From Bacillota bacterium (GTDB lineage Bacteria; Bacillota; Clostridia; Christensenellales; Aristaeellaceae): a stretch of DNA of 35,841 bases. The stretch covers positions 1 to 35,841 of the forward strand of contig JAEWXD010000024.1 of NCBI GenBank assembly GCA_023396045.1, given 5' to 3'. The notes beneath the pieces are model-generated. The model saw only the letters and a list, made by a program, of their open reading frames with translations, ran no database searches and was not told the origin of the DNA. The translations under genes were made by a program, and so were the position numbers. The first letter of the stretch is position 1, and each line of letters starts with the position of its first letter. This document shows positions 23,178 to 30,786 of this stretch, piece after piece.

Positions 23178-24698
23178 TTATTTTGTAACGTTTCTAAGTA
23201 AGTGCCAGTTAAATGGAGATAAAACAAAGCCTTGAATGTTTGCGCGTGCTGCAGCAGAAATCTGTGCATTGTATAGTGGAACCCAAGCATTGATTTCCAT
23301 AACGCGTTCTTGTGCTTGTTTATATAGTTCGCCACGTTTTGCGCTATCGGTTTCAACTCTGGCTGCGTCTAACATGTCGTCTAATTCTTTATCTTCTAAG
23401 TATACATAGTTGCCACCGGCACCTTTTGCAGAGCTGTGGAAGCATGGATACATAAATGTATCAGGGTCAGAAGAGTCTGCGCCCCAAGAAATCATAAACA
23501 TATCTTGTTCTGCATTTTTAAGGTGATCGTTATATGCGGACCATTCTAAAACGTTAATTTCTACTTTAACACCAATTTGTGCTAAGAAACCTTGCATAAT
23601 GGTAGCCATTCTAATACGAGCTTGGTTATCGTTGGTAGAGATAGAAGCGCTAAAGCCATCAGGGAAACCGGCTTCCGTCAATAAAGCTTTTGCTTTTTCT
23701 ACATCTTGCGCGCGCAATTGTAATTGTTCTGCAATAGAATATTGAAGTGTTGGAGGCATTGGGCCTGTAGCTGTTCTACCAACCCCAAGGTATACGGCTT
23801 TAATAATAGCGTCTGTATCCAATGCATAGGAAATAGCTTCGCGCACTTTCGCATTGTCAAATGGTGCTTTTTGGGTGTTAAAACCAAGGTAAGCTGTGCC
23901 ATAGTCAAAAGAGGTATACATTGCTAAATCAGGGTTTGCTTCTACTTTTTTAATGTCAATAGGTGCAACGTCAAATGCAATATCTACACCACCGCTTTCC
24001 AATTCAATTAAACGAGTAATTGGTTCAGGAATAACTCTGTAAATTAATTGTTTGTATTGGGTTTTGGTGCCATGATAATCTTCATATCTTTCCAAAACGA
24101 TGTTGTTTGCTTTAGACCAAGATACAAACTTAACTGCACCTGTACCCACTGGGTTTTGTGGGTATTTATCGCCAGCTTCGGTTACAGCTTTTTCGTTGCA
24201 GATAAATGCGCCAGAGTGGCAAAGAGCTGCAACTATACCAGCGTATTCATATTTTTGTGTGAATTGTACGGTGTAGTCATCTACTGCTGTAATGCTTTCA
24301 GGGTCAATAGAGTCAAACAAGTGTAATACGTTTGGAGCTACACAAGCGCGTTTCAAAGAGAAAACTACGTCGCTGGCTTTGAGTTCTTCGCCATTGTGGA
24401 ACTTGATTCCTTTTTTTAAATAGAAAACATAAGTTTTTTCATCTTTCATTTCCCATTTTTCAGCCAAAGCAGGAATAATTTCGTTTTTGGCAGGGTCTAA
24501 TTCAACCAAACCTTCATAAATTTGTAGCATTAATGTGCTGCTTTGGTTGTCGTTAGAAAGTGTTGGATCCATTGTAATGGCATCGCCACTGATGGCTACG
24601 GTTAAAGTAACATCTTGCGCCATTGCTTGTGGTGCATAAGAACTAACTAAAAGTGCTAGTACGGTTAAGCACACAAGTAGTAAACTTTTTTTACGCAT
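23178..24698 (-). CDS. dppA: Peptide-binding protein of the ABC transporter (SBP family 5)
   Basis: 506 residues. The start MRKKSLLLVCLTVLALLVSS is chosen because GGAGG precedes it by 8 bases, and an upstream Met overlaps the ribosome site. The signal peptide ends APQAMA-QDV, a type I cleavage site. There is no lipobox Cys, unusual for Bacillota binding proteins, which are normally lipoproteins. The mature part follows the DppA/OppA plan: LSNDNQSSTLMLQIYEGLVELD, PALAEKWEMKDEKTYVFYLKKGIKFHNGEELKASDVVFSLKRA, then domain II and VGTGAVKFVSW. It is first in the dppABCDF operon behind a good promoter. Confidence 0.93.
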   Translation of the reverse strand: MRKKSLLLVCLTVLALLVSSYAPQAMAQDVTLTVAISGDAITMDPTLSNDNQSSTLMLQIYEGLVELDPAKNEIIPALAEKWEMKDEKTYVFYLKKGIKFHNGEELKASDVVFSLKRACVAPNVLHLFDSIDPESITAVDDYTVQFTQKYEYAGIVAALCHSGAFICNEKAVTEAGDKYPQNPVGTGAVKFVSWSKANNIVLERYEDYHGTKTQYKQLIYRVIPEPITRLIELESGGVDIAFDVAPIDIKKVEANPDLAMYTSFDYGTAYLGFNTQKAPFDNAKVREAISYALDTDAIIKAVYLGVGRTATGPMPPTLQYSIAEQLQLRAQDVEKAKALLTEAGFPDGFSASISTNDNQARIRMATIMQGFLAQIGVKVEINVLEWSAYNDHLKNAEQDMFMISWGADSSDPDTFMYPCFHSSAKGAGGNYVYLEDKELDDMLDAARVETDSAKRGELYKQAQERVMEINAWVPLYNAQISAAARANIQGFVLSPFNWHLLRNVTK

Positions 24699-25555
24699 AA
24701 AAAAGTCCTCCATGTATTTTTATTGATGAATACAGTGTAGCACTATGTTATTGTAAAATCAACAATAAATTATTTATTTATTTTCAAATTCTATAAATCC
24801 TGTAATTTTTTTGCGTTTTTTTAGATTATTTATAATAAAAAATGATAAAAAAACAAATTTTAGCGTTTTTTAGTTAGATAAAATTAATCAAAAACGCTCT
24901 GTTTTTTACATTTTTGGCAAGCTTGATAAATCCGTTTCATAAAAACGGCTAAACAAAGGCTTTTGCAAGAATATTGCATTAGAAATGTACAGAGTTTAAA
25001 GATTTTCCTTGGTTGTTTCTTTACAACTTAGGTTCTGTATTTAAAAAACAGGCTGTATTAAAATACAATTTTATGCGTTTTTTGCATATATATTTAATAC
25101 AATTTAAATTATTATTTATTTAACAAAACAATACGCATTTTTGTAAATCTGTTTTTATTGGCTTTATCTGCTTATTTACTTTCAGTAGTAGCAGTTTTTA
25201 TATTGGCAGATGATAAAATATAAATAGGTAAAAAAATATTTGGAATACCTTGCTACAAGCAAACGGTGTTGTTGGCTGCTGTTTTGTAGAATTTCAATGT
25301 GCTTAAATAATGGAAATGAAAAAACATATGGGATATGTGTACTTGCGTTGTGATACAAAAGCAACATCAAAAATAATTTCTTGTTTGTCCTATCAAGTCC
25401 GTACTATTGTACAACAACTGTGCTATGGTAAATATAGTGAGTGAAAAAGTACATTTATGTGGTAAAATAAAGAACAAAAATAAATGAAAAAATTGCCTTC
25501 CGATATTGAAAAAACAATCTATATGTTTGTTAGTAAATGAAAAAGAGAGGTATGT
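24699..25555. other. AT-rich 860-base region between divergent dppA and cas3
   Basis: No gene is supported. It contains the dppA promoter at its left end. An inverted repeat AGCGTTTTT ... AAAAACGCT (24862-24898) has T-runs outside both arms. A small hairpin CCGTTT-CATA-AAACGG lies near 24932, and many A/T tracts are present. The cas3 promoter must lie in the right half, but I find no high-quality -35/-10 pair. The longest open frame (62 codons, minus) lacks a ribosome site. Confidence 0.55.
24734..24762 (-). promoter_or_regulatory. Promoter of the dpp operon
   Basis: Minus strand TTGATT (24757-24762), 17-bp spacer, TACACT (24734-24739). The dppA ATG is about 30 bases downstream of the predicted start. 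Confidence 0.55.
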
Positions 25556-28042
25556 ATGAATAATATAGAAGTATTAGCCCATTATGATAGCCTTACAGGG
25601 CAAAAACAAGCGTTGCATATGCATTTGTTAAACACAGTACGCATTGCTGCAGCTATGGGCAAAACGATACATATGGAGAATATTTGTACGCTCATTGCTT
25701 TATTACATGATGTGGGCAAGGCTTCGCAAGCGTTTCAAAATAAATTATTGGCAAATAGTAAAGATAAGGTGGTACATTCTACCGCGGGGGCTGCTTTTTT
25801 GTATTCTTATTATAATAATGAAGAATATCACGCAGAGCAAGGTACATTTCAAAAGTTTATAGAAGTGTGTTGCTACGTAATAGAAGCACACCATGGGCTT
25901 TTTGATATTATTCAAGAAATAGAAGTAGATCAAATCAGTATCCCTTGTAACTATATTTTTGCGCGTATAGAAGCTTTTCAACAGCAAGAAAAAAATAGCG
26001 CATCTGAGGTGCAGGTGTTTATAAATACTACTTTATCAGAGGCTATGCAAAAGCAGAACATTTCACATTTTGATATTTTAATAAAGCAAGCCTTTGCAGA
26101 ATATAAGCAAGTGCACCAGAAGCTATCATCTATCAAAAGTAATCCTGCAGAAGATCCGTTGGAAATCGCATTCTATCATAGTATGTTACTTCGGCTTTTG
26201 CTGTCTGTTTTAAAAACAGCCGATGTGGAAGATACGGTGAATGCTTTTGGCATTTGTATTGAACCTGTGAATGAACAGCAACAAAATCACCTTAAAAATA
26301 TATATTTAAAAAATATAGAGGATGTGTATTCGGCTTATGCACAAAGCCCTGAGGCTAAACGCCCGCTGAACTGTGTGCGTAACCATATTGCAGAAGTGGC
26401 CGCCCATCGTGGTAAGAAGGATGGCCCCGGTATTTATTGTTTTGATGTACCCACGGGTGCCGGCAAAACCAAAAGTGCTTTGCGTTATGCTTTGTGGCAA
26501 ATGCATGAACAAAATAAAGACAGGTTTTTCTATATTACAGCATATTTAACTGTTCTTGAGCAAAATGCAAAAGAAATACAGGATATTATAGGAACAGATG
26601 GTGTGCTGGAGCACCATTCCAATGTAATAGAAGAAATAGATTATGCAGAGCAAGAAAACAAAGAATACAGCATGCAAGAATATCTGTTAGAAACATGGAA
26701 CAGCCCGGTGGTGCTTAGCACCATGGTGCAATTTTTCAATTCTTTGCTCAAAGGCAAGTCTGCCAATATACGTAGGTTTGCATCGCTCATCAACAGCGTT
26801 ATTGTGCTTGATGAAATACAATCCTTGCCAGCGACCCTTACATTTATAAGCAATCTTATTTTTAATTTTTTAAAATATGTAATGCATACCACTATTTTGC
26901 TATGCACAGCTACTCAACCGCTGTACGACCATGAATGTATTACATATAAATTAAAATACGGCAATGTAGCTGGCCGGCAAAAAGACATCATACAATTAAC
27001 GGCAGAAGAAAAAAAGATATTTCATAGAGCACAAGCAAGCAAATTAAGCAAATCGCCAGTGAATACATTACAAGTTGCCCAATATGCACTTCAACAGGGA
27101 AGCAAATCGGTACTCATTGTGGTAAATACTAAGAAATGTGCCAAAGATATTTATGATCACCTGCTTGCAGAGGGAGCCGATGCCAGCCATTGCTATTATT
27201 TAAGCACCAACCTTTGTGCCGCCCATCGAAAAGATAAAATTGCAGAAATCAAACAAAAGCTTGCGTTAGGTGAAAGTATTTATTGCGTAAGCACCCAGCT
27301 CATTGAAGCCGGTGTAGATGTGGATTTTGATGTGGTAATGCGCTCCTACGCCGGTATGGACTCTATTGTACAATGCATGGGCAGGTGCAATAGAGAAGGG
27401 AAAAAAGATGTGGGAGTGGTGAAGCTGATTTGTTTTGATCAGCAGAGCGAAAATACAAGTAAATTAAAATCTCTGCATCAAAAGAAATTTATTAGTGCAG
27501 CAATGTTAAATGGGCAAGATGAAAAAAGTTTAAATATGGAAATCTTAAGTGAGCAATTTTATAATTTGTATTTTAAGAAATTAGAGGAACAAGGTAAGTT
27601 AATGGAATACCCCATGGGAGAGAACGAGGGAAAAGATAGAGATACTTTATTTCAGATGCTAAGTAGGCCTACAGTACGTTTAGGCAGAAGTATTAGATGT
27701 ATCAAAAATGGACAACTTTATAGCGATATGAAATGTGCAGCGGTATTATTTGAATTTATAGAAAATGTTTCAAAATCAGTATTTGTATATTATGGTGATG
27801 GTAAACAAATAATAGATGAACTCATTTGTTTGGTAGATCAAAAATATATTTCTAGTGAGAATTTTATGCGTATAAAGCAATTATTAAAACAATTACAACC
27901 GTATACGGTTAATTTATATACGAATTCTACGTTTTGGAAGTATGTTCATTCTTATTATAATGAAAGAATCTATATTTTTGATATGGATAAATATGATTCA
28001 AATTATGGCCTAAGCGAATATAGTGAATTGTTGATGGCATAA
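25556..28042 (+). CDS. cas3: CRISPR-associated helicase-nuclease Cas3 (type I-C)
   Basis: Nicks and shreds target DNA after Cascade recognition. 828 residues. The N-terminal HD nuclease has ALLHDVGKASQAF with His51-Asp52, an upstream His (HMH, about 21-23) and EAHHG near 111. In the SF2 helicase part, Walker A PTGAGKTKS has Lys304. Walker B LDEIQSLP (419-422) has Gln in place of the DEAH-type His. CTATQP is at about 450, STQLIEAGVDVDFD near 580, and motif VI QCMGRCNREG is at about 606-614. The C-terminal accessory domain is complete. Ribosome site GAGAGGT. It is the first cas gene, with a separate transcript from cas5c onward, since a divergent unit and a promoter follow it. Confidence 0.97.
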   Translation: MNNIEVLAHYDSLTGQKQALHMHLLNTVRIAAAMGKTIHMENICTLIALLHDVGKASQAFQNKLLANSKDKVVHSTAGAAFLYSYYNNEEYHAEQGTFQKFIEVCCYVIEAHHGLFDIIQEIEVDQISIPCNYIFARIEAFQQQEKNSASEVQVFINTTLSEAMQKQNISHFDILIKQAFAEYKQVHQKLSSIKSNPAEDPLEIAFYHSMLLRLLLSVLKTADVEDTVNAFGICIEPVNEQQQNHLKNIYLKNIEDVYSAYAQSPEAKRPLNCVRNHIAEVAAHRGKKDGPGIYCFDVPTGAGKTKSALRYALWQMHEQNKDRFFYITAYLTVLEQNAKEIQDIIGTDGVLEHHSNVIEEIDYAEQENKEYSMQEYLLETWNSPVVLSTMVQFFNSLLKGKSANIRRFASLINSVIVLDEIQSLPATLTFISNLIFNFLKYVMHTTILLCTATQPLYDHECITYKLKYGNVAGRQKDIIQLTAEEKKIFHRAQASKLSKSPVNTLQVAQYALQQGSKSVLIVVNTKKCAKDIYDHLLAEGADASHCYYLSTNLCAAHRKDKIAEIKQKLALGESIYCVSTQLIEAGVDVDFDVVMRSYAGMDSIVQCMGRCNREGKKDVGVVKLICFDQQSENTSKLKSLHQKKFISAAMLNGQDEKSLNMEILSEQFYNLYFKKLEEQGKLMEYPMGENEGKDRDTLFQMLSRPTVRLGRSIRCIKNGQLYSDMKCAAVLFEFIENVSKSVFVYYGDGKQIIDELICLVDQKYISSENFMRIKQLLKQLQPYTVNLYTNSTFWKYVHSYYNERIYIFDMDKYDSNYGLSEYSELLMA

Positions 28043-28063
28043 AAAATGAGGGGCATACCCCCC
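28041..28063 (-). terminator. Terminator of the crRNA-like RNA
   Basis: On the minus strand a stem of six pairs, one of them G-U (G-run 28058-28063 with CCCCTC 28048-28053), loop TATG, then A and six T (28041-28046). Confidence 0.65.
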
Positions 28064-28116
28064 CACTTCACATCATATAATAAAATTATATTTCAATCCA
28101 CATAGATTACTATGAT
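28041..28116 (-). ncRNA. Predicted crRNA-like RNA (degenerate repeat plus guide) opposite the cas operon
   Basis: A compact unit transcribed leftward from a TTGACT-17-TATAAT promoter, with predicted start near 28115. The RNA begins with the stem-loop CATAG-TAAT-CTATG (28101-28114), followed at once by TGGATTGAAAT (28090-28100). That is identical to the last 11 bases of the array repeat, the part that becomes the 5' handle in type I-C crRNAs. In the array repeat the same 11 bases also follow directly on the hairpin (CGCACCC/GGGTGCG), so shape and position are kept while stem sequence differs. The guide-like segment starts ATAATTTTATTATAT at 28089. The unit ends in a G/C stem with UAUG loop and six U (28041-28063), overlapping the cas3 stop codon. 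Its likely target is the cas5c promoter (see findings). Sequence and structure are seen. Transcription, Cas5c processing and function are inferred. Confidence 0.75.
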
Positions 28117-28121
28117 AAAAG
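28090..28121 (-). repeat. Degenerate solitary CRISPR repeat
   Basis: Aligned without gaps to the 32-base array repeat, its last 12 bases (GTGGATTGAAAT) are identical. The first 20 are divergent but contain a replacement stem-loop. The orientation is opposite to the array and to the cas genes. Confidence 0.8.
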
Positions 28122-28150
28122 ATTATAACAAAATTATCTAAAATAGTCAA
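28122..28150 (-). promoter_or_regulatory. Promoter of the crRNA-like RNA
   Basis: Minus strand TTGACT (28145-28150), 17-bp spacer, perfect TATAAT (28122-28127). The predicted start falls right at the first base of the hairpin. It is back to back with the cas5c promoter, with 7 bases between the two -35 boxes. Confidence 0.75.
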
Positions 28151-28157
28151 AAATCAC

Positions 28158-28185
28158 TTGACAGAGGTTTTGAATATTATATAAT
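28158..28185 (+). promoter_or_regulatory. Promoter of the cas5c-8c-7c-4-1-2 operon
   Basis: Perfect TTGACA (28158-28163), 16-bp spacer, perfect TATAAT (28180-28185), with transcript start near 28192. The cas5c ATG follows at 28223 behind AAAGGAGG. Confidence 0.8.
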
Positions 28186-28196
28186 AATATTATGAA
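28171..28196 (-). promoter_or_regulatory. Predicted Cascade target site over the cas promoter (PAM plus protospacer)
   Basis: On the minus strand TTC (28194-28196), the type I-C PAM, is followed by ATAATATTATTATAT. The guide of the crRNA-like RNA reads ATAATTTTATTATAT. Fourteen of the first 15 and 17 of the first 20 positions agree. The one early mismatch is at position 6, a position not read in type I R-loops. The site covers the -10 box and transcription start of the cas5c operon. Confidence 0.65.
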
Positions 28197-28222
28197 ATTA
28201 AAAATGAAAGGAGGAACACGAA

Positions 28223-28954
28223 ATGAACGAAGGGAATGAAAGCTCTAAATATTTCTATATTCGCTTGTTTGGAGACTTGGCCTTGTTTGCAGACCCGGTC
28301 AGCAAAGGAGGGGGCGAGAGAATTTCTTATCCGGTCCCAACTGCTCAGGCGCTGATAGGAATTGTAGATGCATGTTACTTTAAGCCTACTATTAAAAATG
28401 TAATTGATGAAGTTAAGATAATCAACCCCATAGAATTTAGAACGATTGGTTATAGATCGCTTTTTAATAATTATAGTGCAGGCTTAAACTATATTACGGC
28501 GTTGACTAACGTGGAATATTTAATTAAGTTCCATTTTGAATGGAACTTACAACGGGAAGATTTGAAGCGAGATAGAATTATACAAAAGCATGAAGCGCTA
28601 ATGAAGAGGAGCATTGACAAAGGTGGCAGAAGAGATCTCTTCTTAGGTGTACGTGAATTTGTGGGCTATGTTGAAAGCATGGACGCACAAGAATATCAAA
28701 ATACTACATCCTATTATGCAGGTAGCACACATCATTTTGGTATACTATTCCATTCGTTTGCATACCCTAAAAATTCCAAGGAAAAATTAAAATCCTATTT
28801 TACAAGAACAAGTATGGAAAACGGAATTATTAAAATAAAAAAGCAAACGGAGTGCGAAATTATAAACGAATTGGCATCAAGTTATACCATAAAATCGTCA
28901 AAAACGATTCGTAGCGTAGTAGATGAATTAAGTGCATACGAAAGGGGGGAATAG
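28223..28954 (+). CDS. cas5c: Cas5c (Cas5d), crRNA-processing Cascade subunit, type I-C
   Basis: In type I-C Cas5 replaces Cas6: it cuts pre-crRNA at the base of the repeat hairpin, leaving an 11-base 5' handle, and stays on that handle in Cascade. 243 residues. The N-terminal RAMP fold contains IRLFGDLALFADPVSKGGGERISYPVPTAQALIGIVDACYFKP. Tyr52, Lys122 and His123 (QKHEALMKR) fall with a constant offset of six on Tyr46, Lys116 and His117, which I recall as the catalytic set of the Bacillus halodurans enzyme. No cas6 is present, in agreement. Ribosome site AAAGGAGG. It is first gene of its operon. Confidence 0.95.
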   Translation: MNEGNESSKYFYIRLFGDLALFADPVSKGGGERISYPVPTAQALIGIVDACYFKPTIKNVIDEVKIINPIEFRTIGYRSLFNNYSAGLNYITALTNVEYLIKFHFEWNLQREDLKRDRIIQKHEALMKRSIDKGGRRDLFLGVREFVGYVESMDAQEYQNTTSYYAGSTHHFGILFHSFAYPKNSKEKLKSYFTRTSMENGIIKIKKQTECEIINELASSYTIKSSKTIRSVVDELSAYERGE

Positions 28955-28956
28955 GA

Positions 28957-30786
28957 ATGTCTGTACTAACAAACTTGCTAAAAGCCTATGAAACCATGGA
29001 ACAAATGGGTAAAGTTGGTAAATGCCACGGGAACGATACCGTACTTTTACCAATTTATCATAACAGTATCAGAGCAAACAAAAATAATGTAGTAGATCTT
29101 TGTATTGATACAAATGGTAATGTAGTGCAAGCCAGTTTTCCTGATGAATCAAAGTTTATTTTTCCAGTAACAGAAGATTCTGTGGCTCGTTCCAGTGGCA
29201 TTGCACCTCATCCATTAATGGATAGTGCTAAATATATTATTGCAAGCATTGCAGACCCAAGGTATCATGCAGCCTATCTTCAAGAACTGAATGCTTTTTT
29301 TGAACAGGTAAACAGTGGTGAAGTAAAAAGTTTCTTACAGTCTATTATAAACTTTGTTGCAAATACAAAAAACTTAGCACAAATTGTTGCATGCTTATTT
29401 AATGCAGAAAATACAGAAATTCATGGTGCAATAGTAAAATACATCAACGAAAAAGGTAAAAATGCTGAGTTTGATTTTTCGGATGTGTTTATTGTGTTTT
29501 CTGTAGTAGATGCATTTGGCGAAATTGTAGAAGCAAGCAGGTACAAAGCCTTGCAACAAGCGTTTATACAATATATCAATAGCCAAGCCGATGTGAATGT
29601 AGGTGTTTGTAATATTAGTGGGCAATTAGAGCCATTAACAGAAAAACATAGGGGTTTATTGGGTATGGCAAAAGTAATATCCGTAAGCAATAATAAGGAA
29701 ACCTACTTTGGCCGGTTTAAAACAGGCTCGGATATTATAAAAACAGGAAGAAAATCCTCTGATAAAATCCACCTTATGCTCAAGTATTTTTTAGAAAATG
29801 ATAATAGTAAGCGTTGGTTGGGAGATTCACTGTATCTTATCAACTGGTTTTCGGATGATATAGAAAACCAAAATGCATTTGATTTACAAAGCGTTGTGAG
29901 TGGTGAAAATAGTGAAATAGGCAATTTGTTTGTAAATCCCTCTAAATCTCTACCTTATATAGATGAAAGCTATTATGCAATGTTGGTAGATAAATCCAGC
30001 AAAGGCAGAATTTCTATTCGCTACTATAAACAATTACAAAAATCACAACTTTTACAAAACGTTTTAAATTGGCAAAAAAACTATGTTTGGGAAGTATTCA
30101 ACAAAGAAAAGAAAAGCTATGTACCATGGATTCCAAGCCTATATTATATTTTATATACAGCCTATGGCATAGAACAAAACGGAAAATTAGAAATAGGTAA
30201 AGAAAAATTTGCCAAAGATCAATTTCAAAATATTATTGTATCTATTTTAGAAAACAAACCATTGCCAACCAATATTGTAAATGCATTATCGCAGAATATT
30301 CGCAATCGTCAAAAATATGATACACAATGGAATAGTGTTGTACGGGTTGCTTTGGCAATATTAAGTAAAAATCATAAGGAGAATATGTTTATGAGGGAAG
30401 AAGCAAAACAAACAAGATCTTATCTGTATGGTAGATTGCTGGCTATTTATGAAAAAGTAGAAAACGATGTTCTAAAAGTAAAAAATACAGGTGGGGATAT
30501 TCGTAGTAGCAACGCAAGCAGACTTTGGAATGCCTATGTTAACAAGCCCAATGCCACTATGATGACCTTGGAAATGAAAACAAAATCCTATGAAAACACC
30601 ATGGCAGCAAGCAAAGAATTGCGTGGGTATTATTATAAATTACATAAGGCCAAAGCTAATATTTTCCATCTGTTAGAAGAAATGGTAGATGCTCGAAGCA
30701 ATGCTCCATTAGATGATGATTTTATTTTTGGATACTATGCTCAAACTAAAGATTTTTATACAAAAAAGGAGAACGAAAATGAATAA
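28957..30786 (+). CDS. cas8c: Cas8c (Csd1), large Cascade subunit
   Basis: Large subunit that recognises the PAM. In type I-C its mRNA may also encode the small subunit Cas11 from an internal start. 609 residues, in the normal range. The N-terminus MSVLTNLLKAYETMEQMGKVGKCHGNDTVLLPIYH is typical of Csd1, followed by VVQASFPDESKFIFPVTEDSVARSSGIAPHPLMD, GMAKVISVSNNKETYFGRF and LGDSLYLINWF. The C-terminal helical part (after about residue 475) is the region that yields Cas11c elsewhere. A good internal site AAGGAG followed at a short distance by ATGTTTATGAGGGAAG is seen at 30377-30399 and is a candidate start. It begins 2 bases after cas5c and overlaps cas7c by 8 bases. Confidence 0.95.
   Translation: MSVLTNLLKAYETMEQMGKVGKCHGNDTVLLPIYHNSIRANKNNVVDLCIDTNGNVVQASFPDESKFIFPVTEDSVARSSGIAPHPLMDSAKYIIASIADPRYHAAYLQELNAFFEQVNSGEVKSFLQSIINFVANTKNLAQIVACLFNAENTEIHGAIVKYINEKGKNAEFDFSDVFIVFSVVDAFGEIVEASRYKALQQAFIQYINSQADVNVGVCNISGQLEPLTEKHRGLLGMAKVISVSNNKETYFGRFKTGSDIIKTGRKSSDKIHLMLKYFLENDNSKRWLGDSLYLINWFSDDIENQNAFDLQSVVSGENSEIGNLFVNPSKSLPYIDESYYAMLVDKSSKGRISIRYYKQLQKSQLLQNVLNWQKNYVWEVFNKEKKSYVPWIPSLYYILYTAYGIEQNGKLEIGKEKFAKDQFQNIIVSILENKPLPTNIVNALSQNIRNRQKYDTQWNSVVRVALAILSKNHKENMFMREEAKQTRSYLYGRLLAIYEKVENDVLKVKNTGGDIRSSNASRLWNAYVNKPNATMMTLEMKTKSYENTMAASKELRGYYYKLHKAKANIFHLLEEMVDARSNAPLDDDFIFGYYAQTKDFYTKKENENE
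30377..30399 (+). promoter_or_regulatory. Candidate internal ribosome site and start for Cas11c inside cas8c
   Basis: AAGGAG (30377-30382) stands close before ATG codons at 30385 and 30391 that are in the cas8c frame (ENMFMREEAKQTRSYLYGRLLAIY). Translation from here would give a C-terminal fragment of about 130 residues, the size expected of the small subunit that type I-C systems make from within cas8c. Confidence 0.5.

Noticed and set aside
25292..25304. A second ATTGAAAT (minus strand) upstream of cas3, resembling the end of the CRISPR repeat
   Set aside because: Only 8 bases agree, the preceding bases do not form a hairpin, and there is no promoter in place. Chance is sufficient.
25182..25370. 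62-codon minus-strand frame in the dppA-cas3 gap
   Set aside because: No ribosome binding site and a random-looking, Tyr/Leu-rich composition expected of AT-rich DNA.
24714..25555. Search for a second target of the crRNA-like RNA in the cas3 upstream region
   Set aside because: No TTC followed by a sequence close to ATAATNTTATTATAT was found on either strand by eye. A TTC-ATAA at about 24936 stops matching after four bases.
28043..28222. Treating the repeat-like sequence as a leftover of an old array
   Set aside because: A leftover would not be expected to keep exactly the handle while swapping both arms of the stem and to have a well-placed promoter and terminator. The regulatory reading explains more.
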